A stretch of DNA of 64,000 bases from Bradyrhizobium stylosanthis (GCF_001641335.1 NZ_LVEM01000004.1:520557-584556), one strand, 5' to 3'. Positions 33,061 to 42,687 are shown, counted from the first letter of the stretch. Translations and numbers: made by a program. The notes: generated by a model not told the origin, from the letters alone.

Positions 33061-33834
33061 ATGGGCCGTTTCGCGAGCACGGCATCACTCTACGAGCATT
33101 TGCGGCCGCCCTACCCGGCGGAATTTTTCCGCAGCGTGGCGCATCGGCTCGGTCTCACCAAACAGAGCAGCCTGATTGATCTCGGTACCGGACCCGGGCT
33201 GCTGGCGCTGGGCTTCGGCCCTTATGTCGGCCGTGTCGTCGGCGTAGATCCGGAGCCTGCGATGCTCGACTCCGCGCGGCTTGCCGCTTCGCGCGCGGGT
33301 CGACATGTCACGCTGATCGAAGGCAAGGCCGAGACGCTCGCTGCCGATATCGGCAGCTTCGACATCGTGACGATCGGGCGCGCCCTGCACTGGATGGACC
33401 GCGAGCCGACGCTTGCACGGCTCGACCAGCTGGTCGCGCAGGACGGAGCAATTGCGATCTGCGCCTCGTTCTCGGCCACCGACGGCAGCAACGCCTGGCT
33501 CGACGGCTACAACGAGATCCGGCGCCGATGGTCGCCGGCGAAGCTGTGGGAGGAGGCCGGCCGGGGCACGCGGACACACCGCGATCTTCCCGCCTTCTTT
33601 CGCGGCAGCTCGTTTCAGCCCACCGAGCTCGTCACGGTCGAGACCAGCCACCTGGTCGGCCTGCATGATCTGGCGAAGCGTACGCTCACCTATTCGTCGT
33701 CATCGCCGGAAGTGCTGGGCGAAAATGTCGATGCGCTGCTGCGCGATGTCGGGCAGCATCTGGCGCCCTTCAGCCGCGACGGTGGCATCGCCGAGACGAT
33801 CGTCTCGACGGCGCAGATCGTGAATCGCTCTTGA
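33061..33834 (+). CDS. class I SAM-dependent methyltransferase
   Basis: 257 aa. SAM motif LIDLGTGPGLLALGFGPYVG near residue 40, the acidic residue of VVGVDPEPAM, and the late motif DIVTIGRALHWMDRE. The last matches small-molecule or SAM-type UbiE/trans-aconitate-like methyltransferases (ALHWM motif). Start ATG 33061. The frame is open upstream into the SDR gene but that part is antisensical. Substrate unknown. Confidence 0.87.
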   Translation: MGRFASTASLYEHLRPPYPAEFFRSVAHRLGLTKQSSLIDLGTGPGLLALGFGPYVGRVVGVDPEPAMLDSARLAASRAGRHVTLIEGKAETLAADIGSFDIVTIGRALHWMDREPTLARLDQLVAQDGAIAICASFSATDGSNAWLDGYNEIRRRWSPAKLWEEAGRGTRTHRDLPAFFRGSSFQPTELVTVETSHLVGLHDLAKRTLTYSSSSPEVLGENVDALLRDVGQHLAPFSRDGGIAETIVSTAQIVNRS

Positions 33835-33912
33835 AATTGCCGAACAAGGGAAGCAAGGCGATCCAGACAACGCCGCCGCAAGACCTGGATCGCCCGCCCT
33901 TCCTTCCGTTCC

Positions 33913-34146
33913 TCAATCGACTCGAATCCGACGCGACCGATCGCGCAGCCTCGACGTCGCAGCATTTGGAGCTGCGGCATTGAATGCAGTCGAGCAGTCG
34001 TCGTCATTCTCGCCATCGAGCAGCGGAGCACCACAGTGCCGGCACATGCGCGCCGACATCGACGACGCCTTGCCGCTCGCCAGGACCTGACGATAGTTCG
34101 CCAGATCGATGACGTTGCGGGGCGACGTTATGTGTTTTTCAACCAT
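33913..34146 (-). CDS. small hypothetical protein with Cys motif
   Basis: 77 aa. The SD GAGGAACAGCC before ATG 34146 and the motif MCRHCGAPLLDGENDDDC (two CxxC-like cysteines plus one) suggest a small zinc-ribbon-like domain. N-terminal VEKHITSPRNVIDLANYR is polar. No family recognised. It lies between the methyltransferase and the corA gene on the opposite strand to the former. Confidence 0.55.
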   Translation of the reverse strand: MVEKHITSPRNVIDLANYRQVLASGKASSMSARMCRHCGAPLLDGENDDDCSTAFNAAAPNAATSRLRDRSRRIRVD

Positions 34147-34351
34147 GGCTGTTCCTCGCGGCTACGCACTGCTTATCGCAGACAAGTTTCGCGCAAACGT
34201 TCAGCCCACCGCTCAAATTTTACCGGAGGAATTGGGGCGGCGCGCACACATCACCGCGACGCCGCAATCCCGCTCTATTCTGCGACACGATGCGCCCTGT
34301 CTCTGCGACCGGCGTAAGGTCTCGGTCACTATTTTCCGAGAGCGGCCAGGA

Positions 34352-35329
34352 TTACAGCCACTTCTTCCACTTGAAGATCCAGTACGGAACGATGGCGGCG
34401 GCCAGCATCATCACGAGCGCCATCGGATAGCCGTGCGCCCATTCGAGCTCGGGCATCGCCTTGAAGTTCATGCCGTAGATCGAGGCGATCAGCGTCGGCG
34501 GCATCAGGACAACGGCCATGACCGAAAACAGCTTGATGATGTTGTTCTGCTCGAGATTGACGACGCCGAGCATGGCATCGAGGACGAAAGTGATCTTGTT
34601 GGAGAGATAGGAAGCGTGGTCGGTCAGCGACGCCACGTCGCGCTGCATGGTCTTGAGCTGCTCGCGCATGTCCTTCGACCACTTCACGCCCTCCACCACG
34701 GCGGAGAGGAAGGTGACGACGCGGCCGATCGAGACCAGGCTCTCGCGAACCTTCGAGGTCAGGTCACCCTTGCGGCCGATCGAGATCAGGATCTGGGAGT
34801 ATTGCTTGGCGTGGCCGTGGCGCTCGCTCTCGGGCTCGAAGATGTCGTGGCTGACCTGGTCGATCTCGGCGCCGCAGCGCTCCAGGATGTCGGCGCAGCG
34901 GTCGATCACGGCGTCCAGCAGTTCCATCAGCACCATCTCGCCGGTGATGGAGGGCGTGCAGGAACGGGCCAGCTTGGCTTCCACCAGCGCGAAGGGCTTC
35001 GGCAGGTCGTAGCGGACCGTCACCAGGCGGTGGTCGCCGAGGATGAAGGTCACCGCCGTGGTCCTGGGCATATCGGTATCGGAGTGGCACATCAGCGTCG
35101 CGGTCATGTAGCGCGCGCCGTTCTCGATATAGAGGCGGCTGGAGATCTCGATCTCCTGCATGTCTTCCCGGGTCGGGATGGCGATGCCCGCCAGCCGCTC
35201 CACGGCCTTGTCCTCGACGGCCGAGGGATTGACGAGGTCGATCCAGACCGCGTTCTCCGGCAGCGCCGCAAGATCGTCGATGACCGCCTTCTTGAGGGAG
35301 CCCTCGGAGGGAACAAACACCGAAAACAT
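34352..35329 (-). CDS. corA: CorA family magnesium/divalent-cation transporter
   Basis: 325 aa. A large cytoplasmic N-terminal funnel (residues 1-255) is followed by two membrane helices near the C-terminus. The invariant pore motif YGMNF lies between them (about residue 286), with the basic tail KWKKWL. Forms a homopentamer for Mg2+ (also Co2+/Ni2+) uptake. Divergent from the L,D-transpeptidase gene; no yrbL or magnesium leader element seen. Confidence 0.94.
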   Translation of the reverse strand: MFSVFVPSEGSLKKAVIDDLAALPENAVWIDLVNPSAVEDKAVERLAGIAIPTREDMQEIEISSRLYIENGARYMTATLMCHSDTDMPRTTAVTFILGDHRLVTVRYDLPKPFALVEAKLARSCTPSITGEMVLMELLDAVIDRCADILERCGAEIDQVSHDIFEPESERHGHAKQYSQILISIGRKGDLTSKVRESLVSIGRVVTFLSAVVEGVKWSKDMREQLKTMQRDVASLTDHASYLSNKITFVLDAMLGVVNLEQNNIIKLFSVMAVVLMPPTLIASIYGMNFKAMPELEWAHGYPMALVMMLAAAIVPYWIFKWKKWL

Positions 35330-35666
35330 GAACGACTCCAGAGGACCTGCGTCAGAATGACAGCCCTTAGCGCGATTCTGACAGGATCACGATGACAACT
35401 GCATTAACGGAGAGTTTGCATTTGTGGCGCCGCGATGGCCCAACTGTGGCACGGAATCGACAGTCCCGGCCATCCCTGCCCTAAAACCCCCACAGCAACG
35501 CAAAACTTGCGGCAGAAAAGCCACAGCTTGGGTCTCGCAGCGCGGGATAAGGCCTTCAGTGCTGGAATTGTGGCAGATTTCAACGATAATGGGATTAACG
35601 GAGTCGAGGAACTTGGGCGCTAGGCTCGGGCCTTCCGCACGGTATTTGTTTGATTGGAACCAAACC
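35330..35666. other. 337-bp divergent intergenic region
   Basis: Lies between corA and the L,D-transpeptidase gene, so it must hold promoters for both. Frames within it have no SD or family features. A weak GTTTG...CAAAC inverted pair sits just before ATG 35667. I see no riboswitch core. Confidence 0.4.
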
Positions 35667-36353
35667 ATGTCGTCGCTGAAAGTTAAGTTGGGAATTTTGG
35701 CCGCTGGCCTGATGCTGTCGGGCTGCATGCAGGCCACGCATTTCGAGGCGACGGACACCAAGGCATTCAAGCCGAAGGACAAGGAACTCCTTGCCAAGGT
35801 TCGGTACGAGAACACTCCGGTCGCCGAGCCGTTCCGCCGCGCCATCGTCGACTACCACCGCAAGGAGTCCCCGGGCTCGATCGTGGTCGATTCCGACAAC
35901 CATTACCTCTATTACGTGCAGGATGGCGGCAAGGCGATCCGTTACGGCATCACCGTTGGCGAAGAAGCCATGGCCTGGTCGGGTATCGCCAAGGTCGGCA
36001 GCAAGACCGAGTGGCCGGCATGGCACCCCACCCCCGGCGAAATTTCGCGCCTTGGCGTGCCGACCTACGTCGCACCCGGCCCGGACAATCCGATGGGCTC
36101 TCGCGCGATTTACCTCTATTCGGGTGGGAAAGACACGCTGTTCCGCATCCACGGCACCAACCAGCCGGAATATATCGGCGCCTCGATCTCGTCGGGCTGC
36201 ATCCGCCTGACCAACGAGGACGCGATCGATCTCTATGATCGCGTCAAGGTCGGCACGATCGTGGTCGTGCTCGAGCCCAAGCATGGCGACTCGCCGTACA
36301 ATTCGCGCCTCGCGCTCGGCGGCAGCCAGACCGGCCAGGCCGGCAGCTACTGA
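35667..36353 (+). CDS. L,D-transpeptidase lipoprotein (ErfK/YbiS/YcfS/YnhG family)
   Basis: 228 aa. A lipoprotein signal peptide (GILAAGLMLSGC, Cys at about residue 18) is followed by the catalytic YkuD domain with HGTNQPEYIG and SSGCIRLTNEDA (active-site Cys, His, Arg). It crosslinks peptidoglycan (3-3 bonds) or anchors outer-membrane protein to it. Start ATG 35667. A strong terminator follows; the neighbouring extensin-like gene is convergent. Confidence 0.92.
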   Translation: MSSLKVKLGILAAGLMLSGCMQATHFEATDTKAFKPKDKELLAKVRYENTPVAEPFRRAIVDYHRKESPGSIVVDSDNHYLYYVQDGGKAIRYGITVGEEAMAWSGIAKVGSKTEWPAWHPTPGEISRLGVPTYVAPGPDNPMGSRAIYLYSGGKDTLFRIHGTNQPEYIGASISSGCIRLTNEDAIDLYDRVKVGTIVVVLEPKHGDSPYNSRLALGGSQTGQAGSY

Positions 36354-36376
36354 TCAGTTCCTGATCCCAAAGATCC

Positions 36377-36405
36377 AAAAGCGCCGGTTTCACCGGCGCT
36401 TTTTT
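36377..36405 (+). terminator. intrinsic terminator of the L,D-transpeptidase gene
   Basis: AAAAGCGCCGG (36377-36387), a 5-nt loop and CCGGCGCTTTT, with six T (36400-36405). The A-run on the other side gives the minus strand a T-run too, and the stop codon of the convergent extensin gene (36390-36392) lies in the loop. Confidence 0.9.
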
Positions 36406-37472
36406 GTTGCCGGCTTGTGCGGCTGATCCTTCTTCCCGGACACCGGCTTGTCCTCGGGCGAAGAGGACTTCTCCGCCGCCTCGTCGTCGGCGCCTTCCTT
36501 GGCGTCGGGCTTTGCCGCGACCTCGCGCGGCGGCGCCTCCTCGGGGCGCTCCGCCGGCAAGAGCGGCGCGACCTGCGGCAGCGGGTCCCAGACGTTCCAC
36601 TGGCAGATCCGGTAGTCGTTGCGCCGCTGGGCGAGATCGAGATGGATGTGGTCCTCGTGGTACCAGTCCGAGCCCGGGCCGAGCACCGTGGAGAAGCGTG
36701 CGCAGACCGAATGCAGCACGCGCTCGCGCACCTCGCGCGACAGGGTGCGGTCGGTGAGCCCGATCGACTGCCCGTTGGCCAGCTTGATGGCACGGACGTC
36801 GAGGGCGTTGGCCTTGCCGTGCTCGGACAGCATCGCGCCGGCGATGCGGTTACGGCCCCGGCACTCGAAACTGTCGAAATTGTCGAGATCGCTGACGGTC
36901 GTGCCGAGGCTCGTGGCCAGCGGCACCATGTCCTTGCGCACCCAATCGGCGATCGCGGAGGCCATGGTGCAGCGGAGGATCGCCGCCGGCTTCACCGCCA
37001 CCTTGCGCTTGTCCGGCAGCACGATGGCCTCGAGCCGCACCAGATCCTCGCCGCCGCAGGCGCCGGGGCCGCGGATATCGGGAATGGAGGGCGCGACCGC
37101 GATCTCCTCGGTCAGCGCGAGGCGGCAGGCCGAGAGCTGCTTCTCGGGCGGCGGCGCGGCCTCGGCGGGCTTGCCGCTCGGCTTGTCGGGAGCAGGCTTG
37201 CCGTCGGTCTCGGGCGCGGCCTCGTCGGTTGCTTTGGGGGCTTCCTCCGGACGGGGCTTTGGTAGCGGTATCTTGCTGGAATGAGCTGCTGCGCGCGGCC
37301 TCGGCGGTGCTCCAAGACCAAAGATATCGAGCGGCGCAGCATATTTTCGCGCCTCTGCCCTCTCGGCGAGCACAAGCGACAGCCCCAGCGCGACGGTAAC
37401 CATTGCCGCGCGGGCGGACATATAGCCGCGACAAGACCATTTGCGGCGAAAGTCCGGCAGGCTAAAACTCAT
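36390..37472 (-). CDS. extensin-like C-terminal domain protein, secreted
   Basis: 360 aa. A signal anchor (about residues 18-41, MSARAAMVTVALGLSLVLAE) is followed by a Pro/Ala/Lys-rich linker (about 55-110). The extensin_C domain contains CRLALTEEIAV, DNFDSFECRGRN, HGKANALDVRAIKL and the His-rich DWYHEDHIHLDLAQR. The last resembles a zinc D-Ala-D-Ala peptidase-like site. The Glu/Lys-rich tail ends in KKRR. Probable cell-wall hydrolase or binding protein. ATG 37472 preferred; ATG 37490 and 37421 are possible. Confidence 0.85.
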   Translation of the reverse strand: MSFSLPDFRRKWSCRGYMSARAAMVTVALGLSLVLAERAEARKYAAPLDIFGLGAPPRPRAAAHSSKIPLPKPRPEEAPKATDEAAPETDGKPAPDKPSGKPAEAAPPPEKQLSACRLALTEEIAVAPSIPDIRGPGACGGEDLVRLEAIVLPDKRKVAVKPAAILRCTMASAIADWVRKDMVPLATSLGTTVSDLDNFDSFECRGRNRIAGAMLSEHGKANALDVRAIKLANGQSIGLTDRTLSREVRERVLHSVCARFSTVLGPGSDWYHEDHIHLDLAQRRNDYRICQWNVWDPLPQVAPLLPAERPEEAPPREVAAKPDAKEGADDEAAEKSSSPEDKPVSGKKDQPHKPATKKRR

Positions 37473-37537
37473 GACAATTCTTTGGCCCAACGCTGAGAGC
37501 GATAACGCGCCCAGCGACTTCTCGGAGGAACGTCGGA

Positions 37538-39166
37538 ATGCTTGGTTTGATGCAAGATTGGCCCCTGCTCTGCCACCGGATCATCGAACACGCCGCCAGG
37601 ATTCATGGCAAGCAGGAGGTCGTCACCCGATCGGTCGAGGGACCGATCCATCGCACCACCTATGCCGAGATCCACAAGCGCTCGCTCAAGGTCTCCCAGA
37701 TGCTGGAGCGCGACGGCATCAAGCTCGGCGACCGCGTCGCCACGATCGCCTGGAACACCTGGCGCCATCTGGAGGTGTGGTACGGCATCATGGGCATCGG
37801 CGCCATCTGCCATACCGTCAATCCCCGCCTTTTCCCCGAGCAGATCGCCTGGATCATCAACCATGCGCAGGACCGCATCGTGATGACCGACATCACCTTC
37901 GTTCCGATCCTGGAGAAGATCGCCGACAAGCTGCCGAGCGTGGAGCGCTTCATCGTGCTCACCGACAAGGCGCATATGCCGCAGACCACGCTGAAGAATG
38001 CGATGGCCTACGAGGACTGGATCGCCCAGGCCGACGGCAATTTCAAATGGAAGGACTTTGACGAGAACACGGCAGCCGCGATGTGCTACACCTCCGGCAC
38101 CACGGGCGATCCGAAGGGTGTGCTGTACTCGCATCGCTCCAACGTGCTGCACGCGCTGATGGCCAACAATGTCGACGCGCTCGGCACCAGCGCCTCCGAG
38201 ACAATGCTGCCGGTGGTGCCGCTGTTCCACGCCAACAGCTGGGGCATCGCTTTCTCCGCGCCCTCGCAGGGCACCAAGCTGGTCATGCCGGGCGCCAAGC
38301 TCGACGGCGCCTCGGTCTACGAGCTGCTCTCGACCGAGAAGGTGACGCATACCGCCGGCGTGCCCACGGTGTGGCTGATGCTGCTGCAGCACATGACCGC
38401 CAACAATCTGAAGCTGCCGGACCTGAAGATGGTGATCTGCGGCGGCTCGGCGATGCCACGCTCGATGATCAAGGCCTTCCTCGACATGGGCGCGAACGTC
38501 CGCCACGCCTGGGGCATGACCGAGATGAGCCCGATCGGCAGCGTCGCGGCACTGAAGCCGCCGTTCCAGAACGCGACCGGCGACGCCAGGCTCGACGTGC
38601 TGCAGATGCAGGGCTATGCGCCCTTCGCGGTGGAGATGAAGATCACCGACGATGCCGGCAAGGAACTGCCCTGGGACGGCAAGACCTTCGGCCGCCTCAA
38701 GGTTTCAGGGCCTGCCGTCGCCAAGGCCTATTACCGCGTGGACGCCAACATCCTCGACGAGGAAGGCTTCTTCGACACCGGCGACGTCTCGACCATCGAC
38801 GAGGACGGCTACATGCGGATCACCGACCGCTCCAAGGACGTGATCAAGTCCGGCGGCGAGTGGATCTCCTCGATCGACCTCGAAAACCTCGCGGTCGGCC
38901 ATCCCGCCGTGGCGGAAGCCGCCGTGATCGGCGTGTTCCACCCCAAATGGGACGAGCGGCCGCTGCTGATCGTGCAGCTCAAGCAGGGCCAGCAGGCCAG
39001 CCGCGAGGACATCCTGAAATACATGGACGGCAAGATCGCCAAATGGTGGATGCCCGACGACGTGGCTTTCGTCGACGGCATCCCGCATACGGCGACCGGC
39101 AAGATCCTGAAGACGGCGCTGCGCGACCAGTTCAAGGATTACCGCTTCCCAAACGCGGCGGCTTGA
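37538..39166 (+). CDS. long/medium-chain fatty-acid--CoA ligase
   Basis: 542-aa AMP-forming acyl-CoA synthetase. P-loop-like motif CYTSGTTGDPKGVLYSHRS near residue 180, HAWGMTEMSPIGS near 325, the Asp of FFDTGDVSTIDEDGYMRI, and the catalytic Lys near the end (TATGKILKTALR). N-terminal MLGLMQDWPLLCHRIIEHAA is typical of the AlkK-like group, suggesting medium-chain substrates. Upstream is the divergent extensin gene; a strong terminator follows. Confidence 0.93.
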   Translation: MLGLMQDWPLLCHRIIEHAARIHGKQEVVTRSVEGPIHRTTYAEIHKRSLKVSQMLERDGIKLGDRVATIAWNTWRHLEVWYGIMGIGAICHTVNPRLFPEQIAWIINHAQDRIVMTDITFVPILEKIADKLPSVERFIVLTDKAHMPQTTLKNAMAYEDWIAQADGNFKWKDFDENTAAAMCYTSGTTGDPKGVLYSHRSNVLHALMANNVDALGTSASETMLPVVPLFHANSWGIAFSAPSQGTKLVMPGAKLDGASVYELLSTEKVTHTAGVPTVWLMLLQHMTANNLKLPDLKMVICGGSAMPRSMIKAFLDMGANVRHAWGMTEMSPIGSVAALKPPFQNATGDARLDVLQMQGYAPFAVEMKITDDAGKELPWDGKTFGRLKVSGPAVAKAYYRVDANILDEEGFFDTGDVSTIDEDGYMRITDRSKDVIKSGGEWISSIDLENLAVGHPAVAEAAVIGVFHPKWDERPLLIVQLKQGQQASREDILKYMDGKIAKWWMPDDVAFVDGIPHTATGKILKTALRDQFKDYRFPNAAA

Positions 39167-39190
39167 GCCCCACACCGCAACGACGTCGGC

Positions 39191-39222
39191 AATGCGGCCC
39201 CTCGCGGGGCCGCATTGTTTTT
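39191..39222 (+). terminator. intrinsic terminator of the acyl-CoA ligase gene
   Basis: AATGCGGCCCC (39191-39201), TCGC loop and GGGGCCGCATT, followed by G and five T. The stem is perfect over 11 bp. The minus-strand neighbour ends at 39230, so only the plus strand needs it. Confidence 0.92.
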
Positions 39223-39229
39223 GGGCCGC

Positions 39230-40438
39230 TTACAATTGCGAACAGCGAAAGCCGATCTCGGGGCGGCTGAAGAACAGGCGCTGCTCCTTCACCACAAGCA
39301 CGAGCTGGTTGCGATCGCCCAGGGCGTGGCAAAGATCTCCGGCAATGGTCTTGAACACGCGCGTCTCCGCATAGGGCGTCACGTTGAGATCCGCGATCGC
39401 CCAGCGCTGCAGATTGAGCACGTTGGTGTTCTCCGAAGTATGGACCAGATACCGACGGACGCCGTCCGGCGTCGAGGCCGCACCGAGGTCGCTGAGATAG
39501 ATCTGCGCCTCGGTGAGATTGCCGGAATAGAGCGCCGAGGACAGATAGGAATCCCAGAGATTGAAGAAACTCAGCGCCGGCAGCACGACGAACAGCGCCA
39601 TCGCCGCGCCATGGCGAAGGTCGCGCACGTTCCAGACGATGTCGAGCCAGGTGAAGTCATCGCGCCCCGAAAACAGCAGCACGTCGAACAGCGCCATGGC
39701 CGCGGTCCAGGGCCAGACGATGTCGTTCCAGTTCAAGCCCAACGGACCGAACATCGCCAGGATGAAGATGTGCATGCCAACCGCGGCCGCGAGCGAGGCG
39801 CGACGGAAGCGCCGGGTCAGCAGACCGAGGCCAAACGCCACCTGAACGAAGGGGACCAGAAAGCCGAGGGCATCGAGAGGGGTGGCCATCGACGGGAGCA
39901 GGCTGGTGATCGGCGTGATAATCCAGGAGAACTCGTTCTCCATGAAGTTGAGGTTGGCCTTCTGCAGCCCGGAGAAGACGTAGGTGAAGGCGATGACCAG
40001 GCGGGCCATGTTCAGCGTCTGGAGATCGTCGGCCAGCGCAGCGCGATCATCGCGCGCGAGCCCGACGACCGCGAGCAGGAAGCTGTATTGAAACACCCAC
40101 GGCTGCCACCGCGTCTGGTCGGCAAGACAGAACGCGACGATGACGGCGAGGAAGCCCGCGATCGGCCAGCGCGCGCGCGGAACGATCGCGGCAATCCCGG
40201 CCAGCACGAACAGTGCGCCATAGAGCGCGGCCGCCACGGCACCCTCGATCGGCGGCAGCAGCGACCAGACCGGCACCTCGGGATAGGACCGGGGCCCTAT
40301 CCATAGTCCCGGAGACATCGCGAGCCCGATCGAAAACGCGACAAGGATCGTCAACCGGAGCAGAAACAGCCGTCGCGGCAGGGCCGCGCCGCCATCCTTC
40401 GCACGACCTTCCTTGCCGGCCTTCCCGGGCTTCTCCAT
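39230..40438 (-). CDS. polytopic membrane protein of unknown function (HTTM/DoxX-like layout)
   Basis: 402 aa with about 8-9 hydrophobic segments, then a soluble C-terminal tail of about 90 residues (LTEAQIYLSDLGAASTPDGV...RQLVLVVKEQ-type). The region VIAFTYVFSGLQKANLNF with FSWIITPITSLL recalls HTTM or DoxX-type membrane proteins; I cannot fix the family. ATG 40438 is preceded by a strong SD (GGGGAAGGCC). ATG 40504 would add 22 basic residues. It is convergent with the ligase gene and stands alone. Confidence 0.65.
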   Translation of the reverse strand: MEKPGKAGKEGRAKDGGAALPRRLFLLRLTILVAFSIGLAMSPGLWIGPRSYPEVPVWSLLPPIEGAVAAALYGALFVLAGIAAIVPRARWPIAGFLAVIVAFCLADQTRWQPWVFQYSFLLAVVGLARDDRAALADDLQTLNMARLVIAFTYVFSGLQKANLNFMENEFSWIITPITSLLPSMATPLDALGFLVPFVQVAFGLGLLTRRFRRASLAAAVGMHIFILAMFGPLGLNWNDIVWPWTAAMALFDVLLFSGRDDFTWLDIVWNVRDLRHGAAMALFVVLPALSFFNLWDSYLSSALYSGNLTEAQIYLSDLGAASTPDGVRRYLVHTSENTNVLNLQRWAIADLNVTPYAETRVFKTIAGDLCHALGDRNQLVLVVKEQRLFFSRPEIGFRCSQL

Positions 40439-40631
40439 GGCCTTCCCCGCGAACCGCAATACACACCTATGTGGCGCGTCGCGGGCGGTTGGTTCGACCG
40501 CCATGTCCCCGGACTTTCACCGGCTCAGAACCGGGATAAACCGCTTCACAGCGCTGCGGAAAATGCGCTAGGTCAGCTTGCTCCCGTCGCCCGTCCCCTC
40601 GCCCGGCGACTCACACCGGTGATGGAACAGC

Positions 40632-41486
40632 ATGGCCCGCAGGTTTTCCGCTCCCTACCAGACGGAGCCCGTGTCCAGCCTCGCCAGCTGGGCGCGCAAT
40701 CTCGCCGTGTTCGCGGTGGTGGCCGTCCTGGTGTCGATCCTCGTCGTTCGTTTCGGCTTCCTTGAGCCGAAGCCTGCCCTCGTCACCTTCTTCGGCGGCC
40801 TTGCGATCGCCGGGCTCTCCATCCTGTTCGGCCTCGCCGGCTTCGCCGCGATCTGGCAGAACGGCTCGCGCGGCATGGCGCGCATTCTGCTCGCCTTCCT
40901 GATCGATGGCGCGATCCTCGCCTACCCCGCCTATCTCGCCCTGCAATACCGCAAGCTGCCGGCGATCCACGACATCACCACCGACCCGATCGACCCGCCG
41001 CGCTTCGACGCCCTCGCCCGCCTGCGCACCGGCGACGGCGCCAACAGCGCCGTCTATGCCGGCCTCTATTCGGCCGAGCAGCAGCGCCACTTCTATCCCG
41101 ACATCGAACCGATCGAGCTCGAGATCCCGGTCGATCGCGCCTATGCGATCGCGCTTCAACTGGTCAACAAGCGCAAATGGCTCGTCATCGACGAGCGCGC
41201 GCCGCAGCCGCCGCGCCGCATCGGCCGCATCGAGGCGGTGGCCCGCACGCCGATCATGGGTCTGCGCGAGGACATTTCCATCAGGGTCGTGCCGGACGGC
41301 GAGGATTCCCGCGTCGATATCCGTTCCGCCTCGCGCTATTTCGACAGCGACCTCGGCAGCAATGCCGCGCGCGTGACGAAATTTATCGACGACCTCAACA
41401 CCGCCGCAGATGCCGATGCGCTCAAGCCGGTGAAGAAGACCCCGGTGGCGCCGCCGAAGGCACCTGCGAAGACGGTGAAGAAGTGA
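40632..41486 (+). CDS. DUF1499 membrane protein
   Basis: 284 aa. Three hydrophobic segments (about 20-42, 47-68, 80-103) precede the soluble DUF1499 domain. That domain has the blocks VYAGLYSAEQQRHFYPDIEPI, LEIPVDRAYAIALQLV and ISIRVVPDGEDSRVDIRSAS, and ends in a Lys/Pro/Ala-rich tail. Function unknown. Monocistronic between a divergent membrane-protein gene and the convergent metallohydrolase gene. Confidence 0.85.
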   Translation: MARRFSAPYQTEPVSSLASWARNLAVFAVVAVLVSILVVRFGFLEPKPALVTFFGGLAIAGLSILFGLAGFAAIWQNGSRGMARILLAFLIDGAILAYPAYLALQYRKLPAIHDITTDPIDPPRFDALARLRTGDGANSAVYAGLYSAEQQRHFYPDIEPIELEIPVDRAYAIALQLVNKRKWLVIDERAPQPPRRIGRIEAVARTPIMGLREDISIRVVPDGEDSRVDIRSASRYFDSDLGSNAARVTKFIDDLNTAADADALKPVKKTPVAPPKAPAKTVKK

Positions 41487-41520
41487 CGCGCTGGCGTCAT
41501 CGCGGGGGCGCCACAGAGCG

Positions 41521-41590
41521 GCGAACCCGGGATCTCGATATCGTATAGCGCGAGAGTCAGGGTTCTCGCTTCGCGAGCCCCGGAATGACG
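41521..41590. repeat. dispersed hairpin repeat ending CGAGCCCCGGAATGACG
   Basis: Contains GTTCTCGCTTCGCGAGCCCCGG followed by AATGACG, almost identical to the 3' half of the element at 18410-18513. It lies between convergent genes. Confidence 0.6.
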
Positions 41591-41597
41591 ACAGGGC

Positions 41598-42518
41598 CTA
41601 GCCTGCCATCCTGTAGGTGCCCGTGATCACGGGATCGCCATCCGTCGCCACCACGCCGCGCGCGACGAGGTCCTCCAGATGCGCCAGCACGGAATAGCCT
41701 GCGGCCGTCGTCAGGCGCGGGTCGATGCCGATATAGATCGCGCGCACCATGGTCGGGATGTCGGTCTCGCCCTTGGCGAGGCGATGCAGGATCGAGGCCT
41801 CGCGCGCCTTGCGGTGCCGGATCAGGAAGCGCACGAAGCGCGGGCCGTCCGGGATCTCGGGGCCGTGGCCGGAGAAATAGAGATCCTCCTCGCGTGCGGC
41901 GAGACGATCCAGCGACTCCATGTAGTCGATCATCGAGCCGTCGGGCGGCGCGACGATCGAGGTCGACCAGCCCATGACGTGATCGCCGACGAAGTTGAAC
42001 TTCCGCTCCGGCCAGGCGAAGGCGAGATGGTTGGCGGTGTGGCCGGGCGTCGCCACCGCCTCCAGACGCCAGCCGTCGCCCTCGACGACGTCGCCATGGG
42101 CAATCCTGATGTCGGGCGCGAAATCGCGGTCGGCGCCGGATTCCGGATTGTGCTTCTCGCTCTCGAAGCGCGGGCGCGAGGCGCGGTGCGGGCCTTCGGC
42201 ATAAACCGGCGCACCGGTCGCCTGCTTGATCCGCGCCGTGTTCGGCGAATGGTCGCGGTGGGTGTGGGTGACGAAGATATGCGTCACGGTCTCGCCGCGC
42301 ACGGCCTCGAGCAGCGCGGCCGCATGCGCCGCATCGTCAGGACCGGGATCGATGATCGCGACGTTGCCTCGGCCTACGATGTAGCTGACCGTGCCGGTGA
42401 AGGTGAACGGGCTCGGATTGTTACAGAGCACGCGCCGCACGCCGGGACGGACTTCCTCGACGATTCCAGGCTTGAGCGGAAAGTTGCGATTGAACGGGAC
42501 GTCGTCGTTGTCGGACAT
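41598..42518 (-). CDS. MBL-fold metallohydrolase
   Basis: 306-aa metallo-beta-lactamase-fold hydrolase with the double-zinc motif TRDHS-type HTHRDHSPN, later GHTAN, VGDHVMGWS and SGHGPEIPDG. A winged-helix-like C-terminal part (AREASILHRLAKGETDIPTMVRAIY...AHLEDLVARGVV) is typical of the LACTB2-like group. These are endoribonucleases in mitochondria; bacterial members act on unknown substrates. ATG 42518 is chosen; the upstream frame encodes only repeat sequence. Confidence 0.87.
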   Translation of the reverse strand: MSDNDDVPFNRNFPLKPGIVEEVRPGVRRVLCNNPSPFTFTGTVSYIVGRGNVAIIDPGPDDAAHAAALLEAVRGETVTHIFVTHTHRDHSPNTARIKQATGAPVYAEGPHRASRPRFESEKHNPESGADRDFAPDIRIAHGDVVEGDGWRLEAVATPGHTANHLAFAWPERKFNFVGDHVMGWSTSIVAPPDGSMIDYMESLDRLAAREEDLYFSGHGPEIPDGPRFVRFLIRHRKAREASILHRLAKGETDIPTMVRAIYIGIDPRLTTAAGYSVLAHLEDLVARGVVATDGDPVITGTYRMAG

Positions 42519-42543
42519 GGCTTGCTCGTACCTTGCTGACTTC

Positions 42544-42653
42544 GTCATGCCCGGCCTTGTGCCGGGCATCCACGTTCTTCGCGTGGCCTAAGACGTCGAT
42601 GGCCGGGACATCTAGCGCGAAGACGCGCTTCGCGCTTTTGCCCGGCCATGACG
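42544..42653. repeat. dispersed CATGCCCGG-type hairpin repeat
   Basis: Starts GTCATGCCCGGCCTTGTGCCGGGCATCC and ends GCCCGGCCATGACG, with an internal GCGAAGACGCGCTTCGC palindrome. Same family as 26564-26692 and 52196-52281. Confidence 0.75.
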
Positions 42654-42687
42654 TAGGAGAGTCCTCCTGCCTCGTATTCTCAAGCGC

